Below, in pieces: positions 36,661-46,922 of a stretch of 64,000 nt of DNA. The stretch is from NCBI RefSeq assembly GCF_000413855.1, contig NZ_ATGG01000012.1, forward strand, positions 124,001-188,000. Direction: 5' to 3'. Within the stretch, counting starts at the first letter, position 1. The number at the start of each line of letters is the position of its first letter. The position numbers were made by a program, and so were the translations under genes. Under the pieces are notes generated by a model. It saw only the letters and a list, made by a program, of their open reading frames with translations. It did no database searches and was not told the origin of the DNA. Source of the DNA: Acinetobacter gyllenbergii CIP 110306 = MTCC 11365. Lineage in GTDB: Bacteria > Pseudomonadota > Gammaproteobacteria > Pseudomonadales > Moraxellaceae.

Positions 36661-38652
36661 TTAGTCCTTCTTCAAGTGTTTTTCAAGTAAAGCATAGCGT
36701 TCGTTTTCAATACGCTCAACTTCAGCAGCAGGAACGTAGTAGTCAACATTCTTAGTGAATGAGCTTACGATCAAGCTAACAATTGCTGAAACGAAAGAAA
36801 CGACAGCGAGCCACCAAATATGCCAGATGAGTGCAAAGCCAAGAATCGTAATGAACATTGCAATGACAAAACCAGCAGCACGATCAGTCGGCATGTGGAT
36901 GTCTTCATATTTAGTGTTACGTGCGTATGCTACACCATTTTCTTTGTCAGTCCAGAAACGGTCAACGCCGCTTGCATCTGGTTCATGCGCAAAGTTATAG
37001 AACGGAGCAGGAGATGACGTTGCCCATTCAAGGGTACGGCTATCCCATGGATCGCCTGTGTGGTCCATGTTGTCCTTACGTTGTAAGAAACCAACGATGA
37101 TTTGCATTAAGAAACATGCAATACCGATCGCGATAAGAACAGCACCAAACAATGCAATCGCCAAGTACGGATCCCATTCAGGGTTGTCATATGTATTCAA
37201 ACGACGTGTCATACCCATGAAACCAAGGATATAAAGTGGCATGAATGCAAAATAGAAACCGATGAACCAGAACCAGAACGCAGCTTTACCCCATGCTTCG
37301 TTGAGCTTCCAACCAAACATTTTTGGCCAGTAGAAGATGATGCCGGCAAACATACCAAACACCACACCACCGATAATTACGTTATGGAAGTGAGCGATCA
37401 AGAATAATGAGTTGTGTACAAGGAAGTCCGCAGGTGGAACAGCCATCAATACACCAGTTAAACCACCGATACCGAATGTTACAAGGAAGCCAAGCGTCCA
37501 TAACATAGGTGTTGTATAGGTGATGCGACCTTTATACATGGTGAATAACCAAGAGAAGATTTTCACACCTGTAGGAATCGCAATAACCATGGTCATGATA
37601 CCGAAGAACGCATTCACGTTCGCACCAGCACCCATGGTAAAGAAGTGGTGAAGCCATACAACGAACGCAAGTACAGTAATTGCAATCGTCGCATACACCA
37701 TAGACTTATAACCGAACAACGCTTTACGAGAGAAGGTTGCAACGATTTCTGAGTATAGACCAAATGCTGGCAATACCAAGATATATACTTCAGGGTGACC
37801 CCATGTCCAGATCAAGTTCACGTAAAGCATTGGGCTACCGCCAAGCTCATTGGTGAAGAAATGGAAGCCGAAGTAACGGTCAAGCGTCAGCATTGCAAGC
37901 GTACCTGTTAATACAGGGAATGATGCAATGATGAGTACAGCCGTACAAAGTGAAGTCCACGTGAAAATCGGCATGTCCATCAATTTCATGCCAGGTGCAC
38001 GCATCTTGATGATGGTAACAAAGAAGTTAACACCAGATAAAAGCGTACCTAGACCAGAAACCTGAAGTGCCCAGATATAGTAGTCAACACCCACACCAGG
38101 AGAATATTGAATGCCAGATAGAGGAGGGTAAGCCATCCAACCAGTCGCAGCAAATTCACCCAATACAAGTGAAAGCATCATCAAACCAGCAGCGCCTGCG
38201 AATAACCAGAAGCTTAAAGAGTTTAATAATGGGAAAGCAACGTCACGAGCACCAATCTGTAAAGGTACAGAGATGTTCATCATACCTACAACGAGACCCA
38301 TTGCTACGAAGAAGATCATGATCACACCGTGTGCTGTGAAGATCTGGTCATAGTGGTCAGGATGTAAGTAACCTTCGCCGCCGCCTTTCGCGAGGAAAAG
38401 TTGTAGACGCATCATGATCGCATCGGCGAAACCACGCAACAGCATGACAACAGATACGATGATATACATGATACCAATCTTTTTATGGTCTACAGTGATA
38501 AACCACTCATTCCACAAATATCCCCATTTCTTGAAATAGGTGATACCGCCCAAAACAGCAATTGCACCAAGTGCCATAAAGACCATGGTGACAAGTACAA
38601 GGGGTTCAGTCGGGATAGAATCCCACCCTAATTTACCAAAAATCATATCCAT
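36661..38652 (-). CDS. cyoB: Cytochrome bo3 ubiquinol oxidase subunit I
   Basis: This 663-residue catalytic subunit holds low-spin heme b, high-spin heme o3 and CuB and pumps protons. The CuB/heme region [15 protein letters not shown] has the covalent His-Tyr pair. WLHHFFTMG carries the CuB histidines, and [11 protein letters not shown] the heme axial ligand. The D-channel [10 protein letters not shown] and K-channel regions are intact. Length equals E. coli CyoB. Three bases separate it from cyoA. Confidence 0.98.
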   Translation of the reverse strand: MDMIFGKLGWDSIPTEPLVLVTMVFMALGAIAVLGGITYFKKWGYLWNEWFITVDHKKIGIMYIIVSVVMLLRGFADAIMMRLQLFLAKGGGEGYLHPDHYDQIFTAHGVIMIFFVAMGLVVGMMNISVPLQIGARDVAFPLLNSLSFWLFAGAAGLMMLSLVLGEFAATGWMAYPPLSGIQYSPGVGVDYYIWALQVSGLGTLLSGVNFFVTIIKMRAPGMKLMDMPIFTWTSLCTAVLIIASFPVLTGTLAMLTLDRYFGFHFFTNELGGSPMLYVNLIWTWGHPEVYILVLPAFGLYSEIVATFSRKALFGYKSMVYATIAITVLAFVVWLHHFFTMGAGANVNAFFGIMTMVIAIPTGVKIFSWLFTMYKGRITYTTPMLWTLGFLVTFGIGGLTGVLMAVPPADFLVHNSLFLIAHFHNVIIGGVVFGMFAGIIFYWPKMFGWKLNEAWGKAAFWFWFIGFYFAFMPLYILGFMGMTRRLNTYDNPEWDPYLAIALFGAVLIAIGIACFLMQIIVGFLQRKDNMDHTGDPWDSRTLEWATSSPAPFYNFAHEPDASGVDRFWTDKENGVAYARNTKYEDIHMPTDRAAGFVIAMFITILGFALIWHIWWLAVVSFVSAIVSLIVSSFTKNVDYYVPAAEVERIENERYALLEKHLKKD

Positions 38653-38655
38653 GTC

Positions 38656-39711
38656 TTATTCCCCTTGAGCAGCGTGTTCTGCTGCAGCATGAGTTTCTGC
38701 TGTTGCATCATGTCCAGCAGAATGGTCAGCACCGTGATAGTTACTCATGTAGTGGTTGATGATTGTTTCAAACAATTTTGGTTCAACTGATGAGTAATAA
38801 GTCACAGGGTGTGGCTTAGTCGGGAACGGTTTCATCGCTTCAGCTTTAGCAAGTGCTTCTTCATCACCAGCAGCTTTAGCACGATTCACTAAATGCTCGA
38901 TCTGATGCTTAGAACGATCGCCATCTTTAAGCGTTGCTAACTCAGCTTGGTCAAGTGTACCTTTTTGAATTGCTTCAGGGTTAATACTTGTACCATTACC
39001 AGCTTTAACTGCTTCTACCCATTGTGCAAATTCTGGCTCAGTCACGCTATGTGCTTTAAAGCGCATTTGTGAGAAACCGTAACCTGAATAGTTTGCTGAG
39101 AAACCACGGAAGATACCTGGTTCATCGGCTAATAGGTGAAGGTGAGTTTGCATACCAGCCATTGCGTAAATCTGACCGCCTAACTGTGGGATGAAGAACG
39201 AGTTCATCGTAAAGTTAGAAGTGATTTTAAAGCTTACTGGTGTTTGTTCTGGGAAGCGTACTTCGTTTACCGTTGCAATGTTTTGCTCAGGATAGATAAA
39301 AATCCATTTGAACTGTTCAGCGACAGCTTGAATAGTCAATGGTGCTTTATCTGATTCTAACGGACGGTAAGGGTCGTACTTGTGGGAACCCCACCAAGTT
39401 AACCAAGCTAAAATACCAATAATAATGACAGGTACACCCCATACAACGATCTCAATTGTCGTAGAGTGTGCCCAAGTAGGTTTATAGTCTGCATCTTTAT
39501 TCGACGCGCGATATTTCCAACCAAACCACAATGCCATAACGATTGATGGGATTACCACCAACAGCATTAAATAGATCGCAGTCATCATCAAGTTACTTTG
39601 ACCTTGACCAACTGGACCTTTATTGTTTAGAAGTACCATATCACCGCCACACCCAGTTAAGAGCGCAGCCATCGTTGATAAAGACAATACAGCTAAAATC
39701 GTTTGTCTCAT
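38656..39711 (-). CDS. cyoA: Cytochrome bo3 ubiquinol oxidase subunit II
   Basis: This 351-residue subunit is a lipoprotein: the signal MRQTILAVLSLSTMAALLTGCG has lipobox LTGC, and two helices follow (YLMLLVVIPSIVMALWFGWK and EIVVWGVPVIIIGILAWLTW). The periplasmic cupredoxin domain, with FTMNSFFIPQLGGQIYAMAG, lacks the CuA ligands, as expected for quinol oxidases. After the usual end there is an extra insert and a tail with His/Ala-rich segments (HGADHSAGHDATAETHAAAE), which is lineage-specific. It leads the operon; a perfect 14-bp inverted repeat lies about 60-110 bases upstream of the ATG. Confidence 0.97.
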   Translation of the reverse strand: MRQTILAVLSLSTMAALLTGCGGDMVLLNNKGPVGQGQSNLMMTAIYLMLLVVIPSIVMALWFGWKYRASNKDADYKPTWAHSTTIEIVVWGVPVIIIGILAWLTWWGSHKYDPYRPLESDKAPLTIQAVAEQFKWIFIYPEQNIATVNEVRFPEQTPVSFKITSNFTMNSFFIPQLGGQIYAMAGMQTHLHLLADEPGIFRGFSANYSGYGFSQMRFKAHSVTEPEFAQWVEAVKAGNGTSINPEAIQKGTLDQAELATLKDGDRSKHQIEHLVNRAKAAGDEEALAKAEAMKPFPTKPHPVTYYSSVEPKLFETIINHYMSNYHGADHSAGHDATAETHAAAEHAAQGE

Positions 39712-39769
39712 TTTACAACCTCGGTGAAGAGTCCCATTCCCTAATTAAAATTATGGGATAGCGATTAAA

Positions 39770-39823
39770 GTGTCGCGTGATTGATAAGAATTGTTTAAAA
39801 AGTGCTTAGCAATCACGCGACAC
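39770..39823. repeat. Perfect 14-bp inverted repeat upstream of cyoA
   Basis: GTGTCGCGTGATTG (39770-39783) and CAATCACGCGACAC (39810-39823) are separated by 26 bases. No T run follows, so a terminator is unlikely. It could be a regulator-binding dyad or a leader RNA hairpin of the cyo operon. Confidence 0.75.
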
Positions 39824-39971
39824 CGCAACGTTGTTGGGCATTATGCCTCATATTGAAAAACTAAGCTACTGATAAAGTGGCCTGAACTGCTTGTTTTAAA
39901 ACCCGATTTATTTTGTAGGGATTAAGGTTGAGTTAAGTTCTTTTTGTATAGATATCAATTTAATATATAAA

Positions 39972-39994
39972 AAAAGAGGAATAAATCCTCTTTT
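39972..39994 (-). terminator. Terminator of the RDD gene
   Basis: AAAAGAGGA pairs with TCCTCTTTT around ATAAA. The minus strand has TTTTTTTATATAT after the stem. Confidence 0.85.
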
Positions 39995-40010
39995 GTTTAT
40001 TGATTTGTGA

Positions 40011-40772
40011 TCACTGTTTAATGACTTTGGTTTTTGCCAATTTATCGTGCAAAGTTTGACGCTTTTGAGTAAAAGCGAATAAAGCATAATCAATCACAGT
40101 GATGATTGGAACGAGAAGAAGATTCAAAATAATGAATAATACGCTTCTCAACCAAAAGGCACGAATTGTACTCACTTGAGTGGAGGTCTCGGCGTCTACA
40201 ATTTTAATCTTGGCGATTTTTTTACCAATACTTTGACCAGATTTTGCAATAAAGAATGCTTGAATCATGAGCATGATAATCAGATAAGCAAAGATCATCA
40301 TCCATGCTTCATTCGGAATTAATTGCATCAATTGATGTTGTAATTCCACTGCTTTATCAGATGCCATTTGGGTGGCTTGCATCTGTTTTTGGATTTCAAA
40401 TAATTCTTGGTATTGGCTTTCATTAAAAAAGAAAGATGGGATAGAGGCCATCGGTAGCCAAAGGATGAGATCAAAAACTTTGGCAAGAGCGCGCGAATGA
40501 AAAGGTGCGAGTTCTGGCGCTTTTTGTTCGACCTTGATTTTGTAAGTTGGTTCGTTCGTTTCAGTTTTAATTTGAGCACTAAAAGGAGAGTAACCTACAG
40601 GTTCGTAGACAAGTTTACCTTGTGTGAGTTCACCAAGTGTTTTCCATTCAGTCATACCTTCATGCCAAGCCAAATCTGTTAGTAAAACTTGTTGACTGGC
40701 AAGCATCTGGTTCACTTGTTCTAAACTGTAAGGTCCTGCTTGTTGATTGTTACGAGCCAAGTAAATTTGCAT
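40011..40772 (-). CDS. GYF_2/RDD-family membrane protein
   Basis: This is a 253-residue protein. Residues 1-50 form a GYF_2-like domain (MQIYLARNNQQAGPYSLEQV, WHEGMTEWKTLGEL), a small adaptor. A linker leads to a C-terminal RDD domain with three hydrophobic segments near 110, 155 and 205. The RDD motif reads FHSRALAKVFDLILWLP. IGKKIAKIKIVDAETSTQVS and the end RQTLHDKLAKTKVI are typical. RDD proteins may exchange Na+ for H+ or act as membrane scaffolds; the role here is unknown. It stands alone. Confidence 0.85.
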   Translation of the reverse strand: MQIYLARNNQQAGPYSLEQVNQMLASQQVLLTDLAWHEGMTEWKTLGELTQGKLVYEPVGYSPFSAQIKTETNEPTYKIKVEQKAPELAPFHSRALAKVFDLILWLPMASIPSFFFNESQYQELFEIQKQMQATQMASDKAVELQHQLMQLIPNEAWMMIFAYLIIMLMIQAFFIAKSGQSIGKKIAKIKIVDAETSTQVSTIRAFWLRSVLFIILNLLLVPIITVIDYALFAFTQKRQTLHDKLAKTKVIKQ

Positions 40773-40846
40773 AATTTTAAAATCTCAATTACAAGGGTGT
40801 GTTGACATTTCAGACATGTCTGGCGTTATAGGCTAAAACAACCCAA

Positions 40847-41098
40847 ACAAGGCATGAAACGTAGACAATGGCAGTTCCCTTGTCAAGCTTCATAACGAAG
40901 TTTGGGGAGGTTTTAGCCATAACCCTACGGGACAAGGACATTTTTGCCACTACTGCGTTATCTTGCGCAGCTATAATCACTGCTCATTATTTAGAATGGC
41001 TAAATTGCATAAGCCATGCCTTGTATTGTCTAAAAATGTCCGTTGTCGCAAGTATCTCTGAAATCTCAACAGACCCTACGATGAAAAAAGACCCTACG
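40847..41098. repeat. Nested inverted-repeat spacer between the RDD gene and ppsA
   Basis: The spacer 40773-41123 holds no convincing gene. It carries ACAAGGCATG (40847-40856) with its perfect inverse at 41015-41024, TTTAGCCAT (40912-40920) with ATGGCTAAA (40996-41004), and GACAAGGACATTTTT (40931-40945) with an inverse copy at 41031-41046 that has one extra base. A hairpin CTGCG/CGCAG lies in the centre. The octamer ACCCTACG occurs three times (40922, 41073, 41091). It looks like a mobile-element remnant or a structured repeat. Confidence 0.6.
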
Positions 41099-41114
41099 AA
41101 AGAGGGCCTTTTTC
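41084..41114 (-). terminator. Terminator of ppsA
   Basis: On the minus strand AAAAAGGCCCT pairs with AGGGTCTTTTT, with one mismatch and a 7-base loop, ending in T6. The stop of ppsA lies 10 bases before it. Confidence 0.8.
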
Positions 41115-41123
41115 TAAAAAAGA

Positions 41124-43502
41124 CTAGGCTTTCTTGATTTGTTCTTCAGCAAGGAAGAACCAAGTATCAAGTACTGAGTCAGGGTTAAGTGACACAGATT
41201 CAATACCTTGTTCCATAAGCCATTTAGCAAGGTCAGGGTGATCCGAAGGACCTTGACCACAAATACCAACGTATTTTCCTGCTTTGCGGCAAGCATGAAT
41301 TGCCATAGAAAGGAGTGCCTTAACTGCTGGATCACGCTCATCAAATAAGTGAGATACGATACCAGAGTCACGGTCAAGACCGAGTGTTAATTGTGTTAAG
41401 TCGTTTGAACCAATAGAGAAACCATCGAAGTGCTCAAGGAACTGCTCAGCCAATAATGCATTGGTTGGTAATTCGCACATCATAATGATTTTTAAACCAT
41501 TCTCACCACGTTTCAAACCATTTTGAGCAAGTAGTTCAATTACACGTTTTGCTTCAGAAACAGTACGAACGAATGGAATCATGATTTGGATATTGGTTAA
41601 ACCCATTTCATCACGTGCTTTTTTCAAGGCACGGCATTCAAGCTCAAAACAGTCGCGGAAGTTATCAGATACATAACGGCTTGCACCACGGAAACCCAAC
41701 ATTGGGTTTTCTTCTTCAGGCTCGTAAAGCTTACCGCCGATCAAGTTTGCATATTCATTCGATTTAAAATCAGACATACGTACGATGACTGGTTTTTCTG
41801 CAAATGCAGCAGCAAGTGTCGAGATCCCTTCAACCAATTTCTCGACATAGAATTCGATTGGAGAAGAATAGCCCGCAGTACGTGCCATGACAGCAGCACG
41901 AGTCTCACGTGGGAGGCTTTCAATATTTAACAATGCTTTTGGATGCACACCGATCATACGGTTAATGATGAATTCAAGACGTGCAAGGCCGATCCCTTCA
42001 TTCGGTATTTGAGCAAAGTCAAATGCACGGTCAGGGTTACCAACGTTCATCATGATTTTGAACGGCAGTGATGGCATTGAGTGAATCGAGTTACGTTGAA
42101 CTTCGAAATCTAATGCACCTTCATAGATGAAGCCAGTGTCGCCTTCGGCACAAGATACAGTCACTTCTTGACCATCAGAAAGGACTTCAGTGGCATTACC
42201 ACAACCAACAATTGCTGGAACACCTAGCTCACGTGCAATAATAGCGGCGTGACAAGTACGACCACCACGGTTGGTAACGATCGCAGCAGCACGCTTCATT
42301 ACTGGTTCCCAGTCTGGGTCAGTCATGTCAGAGACAAGTACGTCACCGTCCTGAACCTTATCCATCTCTTTAATTGAAGTAACAACGCGAACCTTACCTG
42401 AACCGATACGTTGACCGATTGAGCGACCTTCACAAATCACAGTACCGCGTTGTTTTAACAGGTAGCGTTCCATTGTGCCGACGTTTTGACGACTTTTTAC
42501 CGTTTCTGGACGTGCTTGAACGATATAGATCTGACCGTCATCACCATCTTTCGCCCATTCGATATCCATTGGCGAACCGTAGTGCTGTTCAATGATCAGC
42601 GCTTGTTTAGCCAACTCATGTAACTCATGGTCATTTAAGGCAAATTGTTGGCGTTCTTGTTTTTCAACATCAACCACCACCACTGATTTACCCGCTGCAC
42701 CTTCTTCACCATAAATCATTTTTTGGTGTTTAGAGCCAAGGTTACGGCGTAACACTGAGTGTTTACCTGCATTTAGAAGTGGTTTAGATAAATAGAATTC
42801 ATCAGGGTTCACCGCGCCTTGCACAACCATTTCACCCAAACCGTATGATGCAGTAATAAAGACCACATCACGGAAACCAGATTCTGTATCTAGGGTGAAC
42901 ATAACACCTGCAGCACCTGTCTCTGAACGAACCATACGTTGTACGCCAGCAGAAAGGGCAACAACACTATGTTCAAAACCTTGGTGTACACGGTAAGCAA
43001 TCGCGCGGTCATTATAAAGAGAAGCAAAAACTTCTTTGATCGCGATTAAGATATTATCAATCCCGCGAATGTTGAGGAAGGTTTCTTGTTGACCTGCGAA
43101 AGACGCATCAGGTAAGTCTTCAGCAGTAGCAGAAGAACGTACAGCAACAGCAATGTCTGGGTTGCCGTTTGAAAGTGCAGCAAAAGCTTCACGAATTTCT
43201 TGTTCTAATGTCGCAGTAAGCGGAGTTTCAACAATCCAGTTACGGATTTTTGCACCAGTTTCAGCAAGTGCATTTACATCTTCTACATTTAGCTGAGCAA
43301 GTTCAGCCTGAATACGAGCGTTTAAGCCGCTTTGATCCAAGAACTCACGATAGGCAGCTGCAGTTGTTGCAAAACCACCAGGTACCGATACACCAGCATT
43401 GGATAAATGGCTGATCATTTCACCCAAAGATGAGTTTTTCCCACCTACGAGTTCGACATCGTGTTTTCCTAATTTTTCCAGACCGATTACGCGCGCTTCC
43501 AA
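41124..43502 (-). CDS. ppsA: Phosphoenolpyruvate synthase
   Basis: This 792-residue cytoplasmic enzyme makes PEP and AMP from pyruvate and ATP, for growth on carbon sources such as lactate, acetate or amino acids. The N-terminal ATP-grasp-like domain has [20 protein letters not shown] and [20 protein letters not shown]. The phosphohistidine site is [20 protein letters not shown], and the C-terminal barrel ends with [19 protein letters not shown]. Length is normal. It is divergent from ppsR, its regulator. Confidence 0.98.
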   Translation of the reverse strand: MEARVIGLEKLGKHDVELVGGKNSSLGEMISHLSNAGVSVPGGFATTAAAYREFLDQSGLNARIQAELAQLNVEDVNALAETGAKIRNWIVETPLTATLEQEIREAFAALSNGNPDIAVAVRSSATAEDLPDASFAGQQETFLNIRGIDNILIAIKEVFASLYNDRAIAYRVHQGFEHSVVALSAGVQRMVRSETGAAGVMFTLDTESGFRDVVFITASYGLGEMVVQGAVNPDEFYLSKPLLNAGKHSVLRRNLGSKHQKMIYGEEGAAGKSVVVVDVEKQERQQFALNDHELHELAKQALIIEQHYGSPMDIEWAKDGDDGQIYIVQARPETVKSRQNVGTMERYLLKQRGTVICEGRSIGQRIGSGKVRVVTSIKEMDKVQDGDVLVSDMTDPDWEPVMKRAAAIVTNRGGRTCHAAIIARELGVPAIVGCGNATEVLSDGQEVTVSCAEGDTGFIYEGALDFEVQRNSIHSMPSLPFKIMMNVGNPDRAFDFAQIPNEGIGLARLEFIINRMIGVHPKALLNIESLPRETRAAVMARTAGYSSPIEFYVEKLVEGISTLAAAFAEKPVIVRMSDFKSNEYANLIGGKLYEPEEENPMLGFRGASRYVSDNFRDCFELECRALKKARDEMGLTNIQIMIPFVRTVSEAKRVIELLAQNGLKRGENGLKIIMMCELPTNALLAEQFLEHFDGFSIGSNDLTQLTLGLDRDSGIVSHLFDERDPAVKALLSMAIHACRKAGKYVGICGQGPSDHPDLAKWLMEQGIESVSLNPDSVLDTWFFLAEEQIKKA

Positions 43503-43660
43503 AGTATTTACTCCACTTTTTTTGCAGTATGAATGACCATCATTGGTATGAAATTATACAAAAGTGCTTAGATTTAGTGTTTTACTAAGCGACAGTCATG
43601 TTAGATGAGTTTACTATAAAGATTATAGAGCACTAAGACAAATGTTTAAGGAGAATTTTG

Positions 43661-44497
43661 ATGCCCGTAAGTAAAGAAATTAAACGGAGCGTTTTTTTTA
43701 TTTCAGATGGTACCGCAATTACCGCAGAAACCCTTGGACATTCACTACTTGCGCAATTTCCAAACGTCGATTTTGACATTCATATTATGCCGTATATTGC
43801 CACTGAAGAAGCAGCAATGGTGGCCGTGGCCGAGATCAATGCCTGCCAATCTCGAGATGGTTCTTTACCGTTGGTTTTTGACACTTTGGTCGATCCACAT
43901 GTCCGTGAAATTATCAATACTGCCAAGGCGGTCAATCTCGACGTTTTTGAAGGTCTGATTAGTAAATTAGAACAAGAGTTGGGTACACCGCCGACGACCT
44001 TGGTTGGACAAACCCATGCTGTCACCGATTCAGAATATTATAAGGCACGTATTGATGCGGTACATTTCGCACTAGACAATGATGATGGGGCCAGAACACG
44101 TCATTATGATAAAGCCGATATTATCTTAATTGGCGTATCTCGTTCTGGTAAAACGCCGACCTCAATTTATTTGTCATTACAATTTGGTATTCGTGTTGCA
44201 AACTATCCTTTAACTGAGGAAGACCTTGATGACAATCGTTTGCCAAAAGTGCTACGTGAACATAAAAATAAGTTGTTTGGTTTGATGATTGATGCGGAAC
44301 GTTTAGTTGCAATTCGCAGTGAACGTAAAGCCAATAGCCGTTATTCAAGTTTTAGTCAGTGTCAAATGGAACTGCGTGCCATTGAGGGAATTTATATCTC
44401 GGAAGGGATTAAATATCTGAATGTGACAGAGATGTCGATTGAAGAAATCTCAACACGTGTTTTACAAATGACGGGATTGAAACGTCGTATTGGTTAG
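43661..44497 (+). CDS. ppsR: PEP synthetase regulatory protein (kinase/pyrophosphorylase)
   Basis: This 278-residue DUF299 protein inactivates and reactivates PEP synthase by ADP-dependent phosphorylation and phosphate-dependent dephosphorylation of a threonine. The start MPVSKEIKRSVFFISDGTAI is typical. The P-loop IGVSRSGKTPTSIYLS is near residue 160, and NRLPKVLREHKNKLFGLMID with SRYSSFSQCQMELR follow. I chose the ATG because AAGGAG lies 7 bases ahead; a TTG one codon earlier is in frame. Its divergent placement to ppsA is the standard arrangement. Confidence 0.96.
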   Translation: MPVSKEIKRSVFFISDGTAITAETLGHSLLAQFPNVDFDIHIMPYIATEEAAMVAVAEINACQSRDGSLPLVFDTLVDPHVREIINTAKAVNLDVFEGLISKLEQELGTPPTTLVGQTHAVTDSEYYKARIDAVHFALDNDDGARTRHYDKADIILIGVSRSGKTPTSIYLSLQFGIRVANYPLTEEDLDDNRLPKVLREHKNKLFGLMIDAERLVAIRSERKANSRYSSFSQCQMELRAIEGIYISEGIKYLNVTEMSIEEISTRVLQMTGLKRRIG

Positions 44498-44504
44498 TGA
44501 GATT

Positions 44505-44546
44505 GGGCTACCTAAGCCTTCTGGATGGGGTAGTCCGTAATTTTTT
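44505..44546 (+). terminator. Terminator after ppsR
   Basis: GGGCTACC pairs with GGTAGTCC (one G-U) across a 16-base loop, followed by GTAATTTTTT. Confidence 0.65.
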
Positions 44547-44667
44547 GATCGATTTTATAAGAAAAAGTTTGATAAATATCGTTAATTTTAAATAAATAAT
44601 TGATATTGAATAACAAAGTAAACTTAACTTATCAGTGCAGTAATTGCTGATAATTTTATTGCATTTC

Positions 44668-44676
44668 TGCTACAAT
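44668..44676 (+). promoter_or_regulatory. Extended -10 promoter before the GGDEF-EAL gene
   Basis: TGCTACAAT fits the TGn-TATAAT extended -10 with one mismatch, 38 bases before the short upstream ORF. No good -35 box is seen. Confidence 0.4.
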
Positions 44677-44713
44677 ATTGTGACTCAAATCTCACTTTTG
44701 TTGTTGGTGGTCT

Positions 44714-44776
44714 ATGGCTTTTATTGCAACTGAATATCTTGATTCTAAGAGTTCCGTTTGGAACAGAAGTCTGTGA
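44714..44776 (+). CDS. Possible 20-codon upstream ORF coupled to the GGDEF-EAL gene
   Basis: The frame begins ATGGCTTTTATTGC and encodes MAFIATEYLDSKSSVW plus four residues. It ends in TGA at 44774-44776, which overlaps a GTG start candidate of the next gene (GTGA). This could be a leader peptide that couples translation, or the true N terminus joined by a frameshift. A GGTGG lies 4 bases before the ATG. No homologue is known to me. Confidence 0.35.
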   Translation: MAFIATEYLDSKSSVWNRSL

Positions 44777-46872
44777 ACTTGGCTATCTCTTTTCATGCTA
44801 ATCGTCAAATGAGTGAAGCTCAGAAAAACGTTTTTAATCGTATTCCAAGTTTAGTTTGGCTTCTCTCAGAGCAGGGTGACACTTATTTTTTTAATAGTGT
44901 AAGCCAAGAGTATATCGGTTTCAATGACTTAGAACATTTTGTGAAAGATTGGACTGATTTAATCCATGGTGAAGAAAAGCCACTCTTTCAAAGTGAGTGG
45001 CAGCAAGCGTTTGCCAATAAAACGCCATTTCAAATGGAATGCCGGTTAAAGCATCAATCAGGTGCGTATCGCTGGTTTTTATTGTCGGCTAGATTTATAG
45101 AAGCGAATTCAGAAGAAAAGGCACATTGGTTTATCAACAGTGTCGACATTCATGAAACCAAGCAGTATCAGCAAAACTTAGTCCAATGTATCAACGCTCA
45201 AACCAACATGCTGGATAATAGTATTGATTGCATCAAATTACTGGAAGCGGATGGTTCTTTACTGCACGTAAATAAAACAGGATGCATTGCGCTTAACATT
45301 TCTCAAAGTCAGCAAAGTTTTGGAATGAAGTGGGCTGAACTGTTACCTGCGGAAATACGTTCCAAGGCGGCTTATGCATTGAAAACAGCTCTCAAAGGCA
45401 AAACTGCACGTTTTCGGGGGATGAGTGGTGAAGGTACAGCAAGACAATATTGGGATAATTTGCTCACTCCGATATTAAATGATCACGGGCAGACCATTCA
45501 GGTTCTGTGTCTGTCTCGAGATGTGACGACACAAAGACAGACTGAAATACAATTACAACTTTCGAGTGAACTGGACGATTTAACGGGATTGTACAATCGT
45601 CGTTTCTTTAAATTACAACTTAAACGCTCATTACATCGACATAAAAAAAGTGAAAAGCTACTTGGTTTGATGTTATTGGATTTAGATTATTTTAAACATG
45701 TGAATGATACGCTTGGTCATGCAGCTGGAGATCATTTACTCCGTGTTTTGTCTAAGCGAATCGAACAGATTTTACCTGAAAATACTTTTGTTGCTCGTTT
45801 AGGTGGTGACGAGTTTGCGATTGTCGTGAACGGAATTGAGACACAAGCTGCGCTTGAGAAAATTGCAATCGATGTGAGTCGACAGTTAGAAGCTCCGATT
45901 ACTTATGCTGGGAATTTGATTAACGGCAGTATGAGTATTGGCTGCACGATTTATCCACGAGATGCCAAAGATTCAGCTAATTTAATGAAGTGTGCTGATA
46001 CGGCACTGAATGATTTGAAAGCGACAGGGCGAGGTGGATTTCGAATGTTTAACCCACAGATGCAGATTGCCGCTCAAAACATTGCAATTCAATTAAATGA
46101 CGCACGGCATATTATCCGTGATGACCTAATCGTTCCATTTTATCAACCTAAGGTACGTTTGACGGATGCCAAGGTTGTAGGCTTCGAGGCATTATTACGT
46201 TGGCAAACGGACGATCAGCATATTCATTCACCTCGTAAGATTGAACAAGCATTTCACGACTATATTCTAGCGACTAAAATTAGTGATGCGATGCAAAATA
46301 AAGTTTTTAAAAATATCGCAGCTTGGATCGCACAAGGGTTAGAGGTTGTTCCTGTCTCAATCAATGCAGCGCCTGTCGAGTTTCTGAAGGATAATTATGC
46401 TGAACGTTTATTACATCGTTTAAATCTGTATAAAATTCCTCATCATTTAGTGGAAATTGAAATTACTGAACAGATATTGGATGATCGTGGTTCTGATTAT
46501 GTAGTTCGAGCATTAAATTTATTAAAACAACAAGGCGTTAAAATTTCACTGGATGATTTTGGAACAGGGCACTCGTCTTTAACCCGCTTGCGTGATTATC
46601 CTGTGGATTGTTTGAAAATTGATTGTGAATTTATCCGCCAAATGAATGAAGATGATGCGATTTTAGCCATCGTTCAAGCCATTATTGCCTTAGGACCAAA
46701 GCTTTCCTTGGACATTGTTGCTGAGGGAATTGAGAACATTGCACAACTCGAATTGCTCAAATCATCTGGATGTTCTATTGGTCAGGGGTATTTATTTAGC
46801 CCTGCGGTCAATGTACAACAAGCCACAAAAATGCTTCAAGCTGGAATTCAGATGGACGAATACAGATGCTAA
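44773..46872 (+). CDS. PAS-GGDEF-EAL signalling protein (c-di-GMP turnover)
   Basis: This is a protein of about 699 residues for making or breaking the second messenger c-di-GMP. Two PAS-like regions precede the catalytic domains: about 10-125 with RIPSLVWLLSEQGDTYFFNS, and about 130-255 with NSIDCIKLLEADGSLLHVNK. The GGDEF domain (near 265-425) has ELDDLTGLYNRRFFKL and an intact RLGGDEFAIVV. The EAL domain (near 450-690) has GFEALLRW, EITEQILDDRG and SLDDFGTGHSSLTRLRDYPV, all intact. No membrane segment or signal is present, so it is cytoplasmic. Start choice is uncertain: GTG at 44773 overlaps the upstream ORF stop, a TTG lies at 44758, and an ATG at 44809. Confidence 0.9.
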   Translation: MNLAISFHANRQMSEAQKNVFNRIPSLVWLLSEQGDTYFFNSVSQEYIGFNDLEHFVKDWTDLIHGEEKPLFQSEWQQAFANKTPFQMECRLKHQSGAYRWFLLSARFIEANSEEKAHWFINSVDIHETKQYQQNLVQCINAQTNMLDNSIDCIKLLEADGSLLHVNKTGCIALNISQSQQSFGMKWAELLPAEIRSKAAYALKTALKGKTARFRGMSGEGTARQYWDNLLTPILNDHGQTIQVLCLSRDVTTQRQTEIQLQLSSELDDLTGLYNRRFFKLQLKRSLHRHKKSEKLLGLMLLDLDYFKHVNDTLGHAAGDHLLRVLSKRIEQILPENTFVARLGGDEFAIVVNGIETQAALEKIAIDVSRQLEAPITYAGNLINGSMSIGCTIYPRDAKDSANLMKCADTALNDLKATGRGGFRMFNPQMQIAAQNIAIQLNDARHIIRDDLIVPFYQPKVRLTDAKVVGFEALLRWQTDDQHIHSPRKIEQAFHDYILATKISDAMQNKVFKNIAAWIAQGLEVVPVSINAAPVEFLKDNYAERLLHRLNLYKIPHHLVEIEITEQILDDRGSDYVVRALNLLKQQGVKISLDDFGTGHSSLTRLRDYPVDCLKIDCEFIRQMNEDDAILAIVQAIIALGPKLSLDIVAEGIENIAQLELLKSSGCSIGQGYLFSPAVNVQQATKMLQAGIQMDEYRC

Positions 46873-46909
46873 GTCGACAGGGTTGATTGAGAGAATAAAC
46901 CTTGTCGAC
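46873..46909. terminator. Hairpin between the GGDEF-EAL gene and the flavin monooxygenase
   Basis: GTCGACAGGGTT pairs with AACCTTGTCGAC (one G-U) between convergent genes. A T run is missing, so function is uncertain. Confidence 0.45.
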
Positions 46910-46922
46910 TCTAGCTAAAATC

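Noticed and set aside
40868-41137. 89-codon plus-strand frame in the RDD-ppsA spacer
   Set aside because: It runs through the inverted repeats and the ppsA terminator, ends inside ppsA on the other strand, and has no ribosome-binding site or recognisable domain.
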